DNA of 5,799 nt, from the NCBI GenBank assembly GCA_023266415.1, contig JAHFQG010000078.1, forward strand, positions 1 to 5,799, read 5' to 3'. A program made the translations under genes and the position numbers. The DNA comes from Francisellaceae bacterium (lineage in GTDB: Bacteria; Pseudomonadota; Gammaproteobacteria; Berkiellales; Berkiellaceae). Below, in pieces: positions 1 to 5,749 of this stretch. Position 1 is the first letter of the stretch. The number at the start of each line of letters is the position of its first letter. The notes under the pieces were generated by a model. It ran no database searches. It saw nothing but the letters and a program-made list of their open reading frames with translations, and had not been told where the DNA came from.

Positions 1-917
1 AAACTGGCGACAGCCATCTCAGCAGAAACACCTGCTTCCATACTGGCGGCCACGGCAGCCAAGGCATTGGCAATATTATGGCGCCCCAACAAAGGCCACT
101 CTACTCGTCCAACCATTTTTCCGGCTTGATAGAGGGTAAAAGCATCTCCGCTGGGCGTTAGATCTGCCACATGCCAAGTGTTCTTATCTTCCAAAGGAAT
201 TTGACGCGACCAACACCCTTTTTGAAGTACTGCCTCAATAGTAGGGGTTTGGGCAGGGTATATCAGTGCCCCTTGGCTGGGAATAGTACGAACCAAATGG
301 TGAAATTGTTGTTGTATGGCTTCTAAGTTGGGAAAGATATCGGCATGATCATACTCTAAGTTGTTTATGATACAGATTTGAGGGTGATAATGCACAAATT
401 TAGACCGTTTATCGAAAAAAGCGGTGTCGTATTCATCGGCTTCTACCACAAAATAACGACCTGTTCCTAAGCGAGCAGAAACGCCAAAATTAAGGGGTTC
501 CCCCCCAATTAAAAACCCGGGATCCAAGCCAGCACAGTCTAAAATCCAGGCCACCATACTGGCCGTGGTGGTTTTACCATGGGTTCCACTAACGGCTATG
601 ACAATCCGGTTTTGCAACACATGCTGCGCCAACCACTCTGGCCCCGAGGTATAGGGAACAGATTGGTTTAATACCGCCTCAACCAATGGATTCCCCCGAG
701 ATAGGGCATTGCCTATGATCACACAATCACAGGCTAACCCATCCAGTTGTGCCGCATCATACCCAGAGATAACCGGAATGTTGGCCGATGCCAATAATGT
801 GCTCATGGGGGGATAAAGATTGGCATCACACCCTGTGACTGTGTGGCCTAATGCTTTGGCTAACACGGCAATACCGCCCATGAAGGTGCCGCCGATGCCA
901 GCTATGTGGAGATGCAT
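1..917 (-). CDS. mpl: Mpl, UDP-N-acetylmuramate:murein tripeptide ligase (partial, C-terminus outside window)
   Basis: This is a cytoplasmic ATP-dependent ligase of the Mur family. It joins recovered L-Ala-gamma-D-Glu-meso-DAP tripeptide to UDP-MurNAc, so murein turnover products bypass the stepwise MurC/D/E additions. I translated it by hand: 305 intact codons with no frameshift, against a usual family length of about 450, so roughly the last third lies beyond base 1. Visible features are a Rossmann-like N-terminus with GIGGTFMGG (residues 7-15), YPPMST (35-40), SGPEWL (91-96), the ATP-binding GTHGKTTT (111-118), EADEYDTAFFDKRSKF (159-174), LEYDHADIF (187-195) and GRHNIANALAA (278-288). The YPPMST and EADEYD..FFDKRSKF signatures mark Mpl and not the paralogue MurC, which reads EADESDASFL at the equivalent place. 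The ATG at 917 is preceded by GAGGGGG with a 7-base spacer. It follows PFK by 70 bases with no convincing terminator, so it is probably co-transcribed. Confidence 0.95.
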   Translation of the reverse strand, partial: MHLHIAGIGGTFMGGIAVLAKALGHTVTGCDANLYPPMSTLLASANIPVISGYDAAQLDGLACDCVIIGNALSRGNPLVEAVLNQSVPYTSGPEWLAQHVLQNRIVIAVSGTHGKTTTASMVAWILDCAGLDPGFLIGGEPLNFGVSARLGTGRYFVVEADEYDTAFFDKRSKFVHYHPQICIINNLEYDHADIFPNLEAIQQQFHHLVRTIPSQGALIYPAQTPTIEAVLQKGCWSRQIPLEDKNTWHVADLTPSGDAFTLYQAGKMVGRVEWPLLGRHNIANALAAVAASMEAGVSAEMAVAS

Positions 918-936
918 AGAAAAGCCCCCTCAAATA

Positions 937-956
937 AGCTCATTATGGCATGAGCT
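937..956 (-). other. Small RNA hairpin between PFK and Mpl
   Basis: AGCTCAT and ATGAGCT form a perfect 7-bp stem with a six-base loop, about 13 bases upstream of the Mpl Shine-Dalgarno. The stem is only moderately stable and no T run follows on the minus strand, so I do not call it a terminator. It could slow polymerase, mark an mRNA processing site or shape access to the Mpl start. Confidence 0.5.
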
Positions 957-987
957 GTTATTCCAGTGGTAGTAGTTGGGGTTGGGG

Positions 988-2223
988 TTAAGAAGCGCCT
1001 TTGCAAAGGACGTTTTTTAATCGTACATACTGAGGAATACCATTCTCGTACGGTGGATAGGCCTCTCCCTGAATAAGCGGCTGCAAATACTGCCGACATG
1101 CTTCGGTAATGCCGAATCCGTCTGGTCGGATAAATTCAGGGGGCATTTTCCGTTCCACATTAGCCACTTGGCTTAAGGGAACCACCTGAATATCCCATTG
1201 ATAGGGCGAATCTTGTAGCCGACGAATGACGGGCATAACAGCATTTTGCCCTTGTAAGGCAAATTCTACTGCCGCTTTTCCGAGGGCATAAGCTTGGTCG
1301 ACATCGACCTGAGAGGCAATATGGCGCGCAGAGCGTTGCAAATAGTCGGCAATGGCCAAATGGTATTTGAGCCCCAGGGTTTGTATTTTGGTGGCAATGG
1401 CTTGGGCAGCCCCCCCCAGTTGAGCATGGCCAAAGGCATCTTTGGTATTTGACTCACTTAAAAAGTGGCCTTGAGCATCTCGTACTCCTTCTGACACCAC
1501 AATAGAGCAATAGCCTTTTGCTGCCACAGTTGCTTGCACTTGGGCCAAGAAGCGTGCTTCATCGAAGGGAATTTCAGGCAATAAAATAAGATGGGGGGCA
1601 TCCCCCTCAGTTTGTTGGGCCAAAGCGCCTGCTGCGGCTATCCAGCCAGCATGACGGCCCATGACTTCTAAAATAAAAACTTTGGTGGATGTGGCGGCCA
1701 TAGAAGCCACATCTAAACTGGCTTCTAAAATAGATACCGCGACATATTTGGCGACAGAACCAAATCCGGGACAAGCATCCGTAAAAGGTAAATCGTTATC
1801 AATGGTTTTAGGAATACCTAGGCATATTAGAGGATACCCTTGTGTGCGGCTGTATTCGGCCATTTTATGGGTGGTGTCTTGGGAATCCCCTCCCCCATTG
1901 TAAAAAAAATACCCAATGTTATGGGCTTTAAAAACGGCAAGCAACCGCTCAAATTCATCTTTTTTATCAGATTTTAACTTGTACCGACACGAGCCAAAGG
2001 CCCCCGCAGGGGTGTGGCACAAAGCTCGAATGTCAACATGAGACTCTAAACTGGTATCAAACAATTCTCCCTTCAAAGCGCCTACTATGCCATTTTTACC
2101 AGCCAGAACCTTGCCGATTTGTTGGGGATAAAGACGCGCGGTTTCAATCACTCCGCAAGCGGAAGCGTTTATAACCGCGGTCACCCCCCCTGATTGGGCA
2201 TAGAAAGCATTTTGAAGAGACAA
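988..2223 (-). CDS. pfp: Pyrophosphate-dependent 6-phosphofructokinase
   Basis: This cytoplasmic glycolytic enzyme interconverts fructose 6-phosphate and fructose 1,6-bisphosphate, probably using PPi instead of ATP, which would make the step reversible. The 411 residues are full length for the bacterial PPi-type group. Seen in order: SGGVTAVIN near the N-terminus (11-19), GGGDS (110-114), the catalytic PKTIDND (138-144), a PGFGSVAKY helix (152-160), MGRHAGW (188-194), the PEIPF strand (216-220), SEGVRD (244-249) and YLQR (294-297). Two specificity residues match the PPi class: Asp113, where ATP enzymes have Gly (GGDGS), and Lys139, where ATP enzymes have Gly (PGTIDND). The start is TTG at 2223. 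A stop codon lies five codons upstream in frame (TAG, 2236-2238), and the SGG motif at residue 11 leaves no room for a later start. The Shine-Dalgarno AGGGA sits inside the end of the preceding gene, whose stop is four bases away, so translation is probably coupled. The stop is TAA. Confidence 0.95.
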   Translation of the reverse strand: MSLQNAFYAQSGGVTAVINASACGVIETARLYPQQIGKVLAGKNGIVGALKGELFDTSLESHVDIRALCHTPAGAFGSCRYKLKSDKKDEFERLLAVFKAHNIGYFFYNGGGDSQDTTHKMAEYSRTQGYPLICLGIPKTIDNDLPFTDACPGFGSVAKYVAVSILEASLDVASMAATSTKVFILEVMGRHAGWIAAAGALAQQTEGDAPHLILLPEIPFDEARFLAQVQATVAAKGYCSIVVSEGVRDAQGHFLSESNTKDAFGHAQLGGAAQAIATKIQTLGLKYHLAIADYLQRSARHIASQVDVDQAYALGKAAVEFALQGQNAVMPVIRRLQDSPYQWDIQVVPLSQVANVERKMPPEFIRPDGFGITEACRQYLQPLIQGEAYPPYENGIPQYVRLKNVLCKGAS

Positions 2224-2227
2224 TGCA

Positions 2228-3118
2228 CTACATCCCTAACTTAGGTTCAAGGACTGCGGAAACCGTTTTTGCCTCCTTTTTAGGCTTCACAGGTTTCACA
2301 GGTTTCACAGGTTTATCGACCAAGCTACCTTGGTACCCGGGTAAGAAAATGGGATTTCCCCAACTTTCTGCAAAAGCGACAAAGTCTCCGGATGTTTCTT
2401 GTTTAACGGTCACGTTTTTGGTCTTTCGTACGTCTTCTGAGAGCCCTTTTTTAGCCGCTGCTCGCGCTTTGAACCATCGCGATATTTTTTGTACGTCATA
2501 GCTGATCCCAGCCAACAATACCGTGATAACATTGCCCATCCATGCCAGTCCGCGTTTCAATACATTTAAGCCACCCTGCCTAGCAGACTGTTTGCTCTCT
2601 AAAACGCTTTTGTCTTTTTGAGCACTTTCCCCTGTTGATAATCCTTTCTTTTCTGCATCTTGAATGGCTTTCAATCTTTCGATATACCCGGCTCCTTCTG
2701 GACAGGTGACTTTTAAGTCAGCTTCCCAGGATTTTAGGAGATCATTCAAGGCTGTCTGCATAGTGAGCGCATTGACACCATATTGAGTACACTCGACTTC
2801 TAACGCGTCTCTTTCTGTTGTCAGCTTGGTTACTTGCGCGTTCAAAGCGGCCACCTTGTCTTTTATGAACCCATACAGATGGTCTTTTTCAGCCCAGGTA
2901 CGAGGGTGTTGATCTTTAAGTTGATAGTCTGAAAACAGAGTACTTAATAATTTGACAAAATCCCCTTTACCGACGACATGAGCACGCTCTGATACTGGAA
3001 CGGGCACAACGGTTTCATTCGTTGGAGGTGCAACATTATTAAGTGATCCCTCTTCAGAACCTCTTTTTAAGGGCACATCCGTGGGCGCTTGAGGAATGAC
3101 TACATTTTCTGCTGACAT
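2228..3118 (-). CDS. Unrecognised protein with coiled coil, hydrophobic segment and KPV repeat
   Basis: I do not recognise this 296-residue protein and assign no function. The first 45 residues are rich in Pro, Val, Glu and Asn and look disordered. Residues 50-90 are polar and mostly helical in character. Residues 83-110 have heptad-like spacing and many charged residues, consistent with a short coiled coil. Residues 155-180 are highly charged. A single hydrophobic stretch (about 190-207) is followed at once by a basic segment (KISRWFKARAAAKKG), so it could be a membrane anchor or an amphipathic membrane-binding helix. Residues 269-281 are a KPV repeat ending in KPKKE. There is no signal peptide. 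The ATG at 3118 has GGAG 8 bases upstream and follows an exact consensus promoter, so expression looks real. Its stop (TAG) is four bases from the PFK start. A host-targeted effector or a cell-envelope scaffold are both guesses. Confidence refers to it being a real gene. Confidence 0.85.
   Translation of the reverse strand: MSAENVVIPQAPTDVPLKRGSEEGSLNNVAPPTNETVVPVPVSERAHVVGKGDFVKLLSTLFSDYQLKDQHPRTWAEKDHLYGFIKDKVAALNAQVTKLTTERDALEVECTQYGVNALTMQTALNDLLKSWEADLKVTCPEGAGYIERLKAIQDAEKKGLSTGESAQKDKSVLESKQSARQGGLNVLKRGLAWMGNVITVLLAGISYDVQKISRWFKARAAAKKGLSEDVRKTKNVTVKQETSGDFVAFAESWGNPIFLPGYQGSLVDKPVKPVKPVKPKKEAKTVSAVLEPKLGM
2233..2237 (-). promoter_or_regulatory. Ribosome binding site of PFK inside the upstream gene
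   Basis: AGGGA reads on the minus strand 9 bases before the TTG start of PFK and lies within the last codons of the 296-residue gene. It supports the unusual TTG start. It also implies that ribosomes finishing the upstream gene release right at the PFK start. Confidence 0.7.
2286..2312 (-). repeat. Three perfect 9-bp tandem repeats encoding Lys-Pro-Val
   Basis: TTCACAGGT occurs three times in a row on the plus strand. Because the unit is nine bases, it stays in frame and encodes repeated KPV (AAACCTGTG on the coding strand) near the C-terminus of the unrecognised protein, followed by a degenerate fourth unit (AAGCCTAAA, KPK). The copies are identical at the base level, which suggests recent expansion by slippage. 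Confidence 0.9.
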
Positions 3119-3126
3119 ATAACTGA

Positions 3127-3130
3127 CTCC
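3127..3130 (-). promoter_or_regulatory. Ribosome binding site of the 296-residue gene
   Basis: GGAG on the minus strand lies 8 bases before the ATG at 3118 and fixes that start. Confidence 0.7.
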
Positions 3131-3184
3131 ATACGTGGATAAACACTCACACTATTATGCAGCATTTTTCCCTTATTGGAAACG

Positions 3185-3210
3185 TTTTTTTAAAAAAATG
3201 AAGTTTTTTT
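3185..3210 (-). promoter_or_regulatory. A/T-tract leader with T7A7 palindrome
   Basis: On the minus strand the early transcribed region reads A7, CTTCA, T7, A7. The T7A7 block (3185-3198) is a 14-base perfect palindrome. The first A7 and the T7 can also pair around CTTCA as a weak A-U hairpin. The first A7 begins about eight bases after the -10 element, at or next to the expected start of transcription. A role in DNA bending, transcript slippage or mRNA leader structure is inference. Confidence 0.5.
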
Positions 3211-3217
3211 GTGGCAC

Positions 3218-3246
3218 ATTATACTTAGCAAAATAACTATTGTCAA
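3218..3246 (-). promoter_or_regulatory. Exact consensus sigma70 promoter for the 296-residue gene, PFK and probably Mpl
   Basis: On the minus strand TTGACA (3241-3246) and TATAAT (3218-3223) are separated by exactly 17 bases, matching the vegetative consensus at every position. Transcription should start near 3210, giving a leader of about 90 bases to the ATG at 3118. It lies just downstream of the terminator of the outer-membrane gene, the expected place for a new transcription unit. Confidence 0.88.
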
Positions 3247-3265
3247 TAATGGTTTCTGTTTTATC

Positions 3266-3298
3266 AAAAAAAAAGCCCAACACAAGGTTGGGCTTTTT
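3266..3298 (-). terminator. Intrinsic terminator of the outer-membrane protein gene
   Basis: GCCCAAC (3275-3281) and GTTGGGC (3287-3293) form a 7-bp GC-rich stem with a five-base loop, lengthened by A/T pairs. On the minus strand the stem is followed by nine T residues (complement of 3266-3274). It lies 26 bases after the stop codon of the barrel gene. The opposite side has five T residues, so it could also act weakly on plus-strand transcripts. Confidence 0.92.
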
Positions 3299-3324
3299 AA
3301 GATTACTCAGCGAAACAACGCGCT

Positions 3325-4560
3325 TTAGAAACCGCTGTTAACACTGAACATTACCCCATAGTTATGGTAATGTCTACGATGCTCTTCTGCCGTACCTGTT
3401 AAGGTAGCATTGAGATTTTTCATCATATCCATTTTCAAACCAGCACTGTAAATAACCGCGAAACGGCTATGAGCAGGTATGTCTTGTCCGGCTTTTGTCA
3501 CAGTAGCTGGTGCAGTTGCATTACTGTATCCAGGATTTGAATGAACCCCAATCGTGTTTTGATTGAAATCCCAGACGGCATTTGCCCCTAAGAAAGGCTC
3601 AACCATCATGTCCATGTCATAATTTACGGTAACCCCTAAATCCCAACGACCTAACACGTCAATGGCACGATTCACATGATAAGCACTGGTGTCGTTATAA
3701 TCTTTACGGCGTTCATGGGCATAAGTCAGTCCTGTTCTACCCTGAAATATAAAGTGATCATACTCATAGGCAGTATTTGCGTTCACAATGGTAAACCAAC
3801 GATCACCCGTAGTATCACCTTTAATCCGATATTGCTGTTCGGTCAAAGCAGGATCCATACGACTTAAATCATAATCCAAATGTTCAAACCCAGCTTGTAG
3901 GTCAAACGTAAGCATGTCATCAAAGTCGTAAGAAAGGTAAGGTACCAAGGCAACCCCACGACTACGAGCATGTCCATGATTAACTTCAGTGGAGAAGGAA
4001 GTGGCTTCATACCCAAAACCCAACCCAGCACGCATATCAGGCACTAGGTCATAATCTACCCCGACCATACCGGTAAAGACATCGCCATTAAATTCAGTGG
4101 AAGATAAAGTATTTTTTGGATGAGACCAAGCCGTATTCACCCACGCATCTACGCCTTTGCCATCACCCGCCGAAAGCCCCTCACCTAACAGGTTTTGGCT
4201 GGAAGCCATTTTATGCATGCCTGGACGCCGCATAGCTGCAATACGTTCGGAAATCAACCTCGTCATTTGAACCGTGGCCGTTCGTAATGCGGTACCAGAA
4301 GTTACCGCTGTGCTGGACTTAAAGCGTGTGTCATCGATGGCACAGCCAGTCCAAGTGGCATAAACCGTACTCGCGTTATAAACACCACTCCCATAAGAAG
4401 CCTCCAGCGCTTGGCACGTATAAGGTATCTGTAAGGCGACGGTGTTTCCATCTGAGTTAACACCGTTATAAACAAAAGCATGCGCTTGACCAACCCAAGA
4501 GCTCGTCATGATTAGCGCAACACCCATAGCAGAAGAACTGGTTAAGATTTTCTTAAACAT
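3325..4560 (-). CDS. Secreted outer-membrane beta-barrel protein, autotransporter-type
   Basis: The 411-residue product is exported and inserts in the outer membrane. From the chosen ATG (4560) it has a signal peptide: MFKK, a hydrophobic core (about 7-22) and cleavage after AHA at 26-28. The N-terminal region (29-89) contains Cys49 and Cys73. A helical stretch at 90-112 (ALRTATVQMTRLISERIAAM) precedes the barrel. Residues 138-411 alternate polar and hydrophobic residues in strands such as MVGVDYDLVPDMRAGLGFGYE and end in aromatic Phe after FSVNSG, the usual signal for the Bam insertion machinery. The size of about 275 residues fits a 12-strand autotransporter beta domain (PF03797-like). A longer frame begins at GTG 4605, but it would put 15 odd residues before the signal peptide; AGGGA at 4570-4574 supports ATG 4560. 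The passenger is very short, so adhesin or porin-like roles are both open. It has its own promoter and terminator. Confidence 0.88.
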   Translation of the reverse strand: MFKKILTSSSAMGVALIMTSSWVGQAHAFVYNGVNSDGNTVALQIPYTCQALEASYGSGVYNASTVYATWTGCAIDDTRFKSSTAVTSGTALRTATVQMTRLISERIAAMRRPGMHKMASSQNLLGEGLSAGDGKGVDAWVNTAWSHPKNTLSSTEFNGDVFTGMVGVDYDLVPDMRAGLGFGYEATSFSTEVNHGHARSRGVALVPYLSYDFDDMLTFDLQAGFEHLDYDLSRMDPALTEQQYRIKGDTTGDRWFTIVNANTAYEYDHFIFQGRTGLTYAHERRKDYNDTSAYHVNRAIDVLGRWDLGVTVNYDMDMMVEPFLGANAVWDFNQNTIGVHSNPGYSNATAPATVTKAGQDIPAHSRFAVIYSAGLKMDMMKNLNATLTGTAEEHRRHYHNYGVMFSVNSGF

Positions 4561-4569
4561 ATCTTTCAA

Positions 4570-4574
4570 TCCCT
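4570..4574 (-). promoter_or_regulatory. Ribosome binding site that decides the barrel gene start
   Basis: AGGGA on the minus strand is 9 bases before ATG 4560. It favours that codon over the upstream in-frame GTG at 4605, and the signal peptide also begins properly at this ATG. Confidence 0.65.
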
Positions 4575-4623
4575 TGAAGTTAGTCAACAAAAATTCAATC
4601 GTCACGACAAAGCGTGTACTCTC

Positions 4624-4651
4624 ATTATAGTCATATTTGGTGACTTCTCAA
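4624..4651 (-). promoter_or_regulatory. Sigma70-type promoter of the outer-membrane protein gene
   Basis: TTGAGA (4646-4651, one mismatch) and an exact TATAAT (4624-4629) are separated by 16 bases on the minus strand. The TGA stop of the flippase-like gene (4631-4633) falls inside the spacer. The expected start near 4617 leaves a leader of about 57 bases. A 14-base palindrome, TTTTTTGCAAAAAA (4665-4678), lies just upstream and could add upstream A/T contacts. Confidence 0.75.
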
Positions 4652-5602
4652 GTCCTTTCTGGCATTTTTTGCAAAAAACCACCAAACATAGAAGCCAGGA
4701 AGGGCAATTAGGGTGATAACCGACCCATATAACACCGATAAAGAGAAGGCTTGATGGGCGGGAATAGCAAAAAACTGTAATACAAACACGATGACGCCTT
4801 CTCTGACACCCCATCCTGCAAAGGAGAGGGGTATTAAGGTAGCCAAATTAATAAGAGGGAACAAAGAGAGACAAGCCCAGAGAGATAACCCAATACTTAA
4901 ACCTACTGACAGCCAATAGAAGGCAAATCCGATAGTGAGGTGCATGGCCAAGGACATACCAAAAAGAGCCAAGAAGTCTTTTCGGTTTAAAACAACACCA
5001 AAGTCTTGTAACAGATGCGTGAGGGGGTTCAACAACGGCCAGCAAGACAAGAGCTTCAACCAAAAAGTTTGAAAGCGCCAAAATAGGGCAAAACTCAGTA
5101 AAATAGTGGATAAAAGCAGCATAACCCAAAAGAACAGTGGGGGTAATTGGGCGCTGAACCCCGGATAAAATGCTACGTACAACGTACTGAGAGCGAGCAA
5201 CGCAAATACGCGATCAATGAGCACACTGTGAACAGATTGAGTGAGTGAAAATTCAGGTGATTTTAAGTAAGCCGAGCGAACAACATCTCCCCCAAAGGAG
5301 GTGGGGAGTACTTGGTTAAACAGGTAACCAAGAAACAACAGACGAATGGCCTCCGGATACGCTAAGAAATACCCCAATCGTTTTAACACCAGCCGCCATC
5401 GAATGGCATGCGGGATAACCAATACAAAACACACCCCAAACGCGACCATAAAATAAGGCCACTGCATTTCTTGCAGCGCAGCATAAATAGGTTCCCACGC
5501 TATGTGTTGTATCAACAATCTGACACACAACAACGAAATAACCCCTTGTGTGATAGGGTGCGTTAAGATCGCTTTAATGATGGATAAATAAGACACACCC
5601 AC
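4631..5602 (-). CDS. Flippase-like integral membrane protein (LPG-synthase TM / UPF0104 family)
   Basis: This 323-residue inner-membrane protein has about eight hydrophobic helices (roughly 16-33, 48-65, 86-100, 130-150, 155-175, 212-235, 240-260, 268-307 in one or two passes). It matches the family of the membrane domain of lysylphosphatidylglycerol synthase (PF03706) by RWRLVLK (69-75), the signature FNQVLPTSFGGDVVR (95-109), PLSFAGWGVREG (258-269) and a terminal LPG (301-303). It lacks the soluble aminoacyl-transferase domain of MprF, so it is not a full lysyl-PG synthase. Stand-alone members are thought to move lipid or lipid-linked sugar across the membrane, but the substrate cannot be read here. 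The frame opens at GTG 5602 with AGGG 6 bases upstream. A second GTG at 5596 has AGGGAG 5 bases upstream, so the start is ambiguous by two codons. No in-frame ATG occurs until residue 46. The stop is TGA. Confidence 0.88.
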   Translation of the reverse strand: MGVSYLSIIKAILTHPITQGVISLLCVRLLIQHIAWEPIYAALQEMQWPYFMVAFGVCFVLVIPHAIRWRLVLKRLGYFLAYPEAIRLLFLGYLFNQVLPTSFGGDVVRSAYLKSPEFSLTQSVHSVLIDRVFALLALSTLYVAFYPGFSAQLPPLFFWVMLLLSTILLSFALFWRFQTFWLKLLSCWPLLNPLTHLLQDFGVVLNRKDFLALFGMSLAMHLTIGFAFYWLSVGLSIGLSLWACLSLFPLINLATLIPLSFAGWGVREGVIVFVLQFFAIPAHQAFSLSVLYGSVITLIALPGFYVWWFFAKNARKDLRSHQI

Positions 5603-5625
5603 TCCCTGCCCTAAAAGTGACCAAC

Positions 5626-5645
5626 GGGCGAGGCACGCCTCGCCC
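5626..5645. repeat. GC-rich REP-like palindrome
   Basis: GGGCGAGGC and GCCTCGCCC are perfect 9-base inverted arms around the two-base centre AC. It is much richer in GC than its surroundings and is followed by CCTACA, a form common among dispersed REP-type elements. It lies 24 bases upstream of GTG 5602, so the transcript of the flippase-like gene would carry it just ahead of the Shine-Dalgarno if transcription begins further upstream. Confidence 0.75.
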
Positions 5646-5691
5646 CTACATCATATAATACAATTTGGCCTTGTTGCATGAATCAGGCATT

Positions 5692-5724
5692 CTGGATGTC
5701 ATGCCAGTGAAAACTGGCATCCAG
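5692..5724. repeat. Nested inverted repeat
   Basis: ATGCCAGT (5701-5708) and ACTGGCAT (5713-5720) form an 8-bp stem with a GAAA loop. A second, overlapping pair, CTGGATG (5692-5698) and CATCCAG (5718-5724), shares bases with the inner right arm, so two folds compete. The layout resembles dispersed palindromic elements of intracellular proteobacteria. It is noncoding as far as I can see. Confidence 0.7.
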
Positions 5725-5749
5725 TTGCCCGTAGTATATATTTTGTTAA

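Noticed and set aside
976..987. TTGGGGTTGGGG as G-quadruplex or telomere-like repeat
   Set aside because: Only two G4 runs are present, too few for a standard quadruplex.
998..1009. 12-base palindrome CCTTTGCAAAGG near the end of PFK
   Set aside because: It is coding sequence with no T run or neighbouring signal. Short palindromes of this size are expected by chance.
1661..1903. Open frame on the plus strand inside the PFK gene
   Set aside because: It lies antisense to the most conserved part of PFK, shows no family features and has no ribosome site of note. It is a shadow.
2223..2501. Plus-strand open frame with GFTGFTGFTG repeat
   Set aside because: The repeat is only the reverse reading of the KPV codons. 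The minus-strand gene has the promoter, ribosome site and coupling to PFK.
4561..4605. Longer N-terminus of the barrel protein from GTG 4605
   Set aside because: It would place 15 residues before a proper signal peptide, and the AGGGA site fits ATG 4560.
4848..5129. Alternative minus-strand frame inside the flippase-like gene
   Set aside because: It overlaps the family-matching frame and has no recognisable motifs.
5646..5680. Possible promoter for the flippase-like gene (TATTAT/TATGAT, minus strand)
   Set aside because: The -10-like hexamers have no acceptable -35 at 16-18 bases, so I cannot support a promoter.
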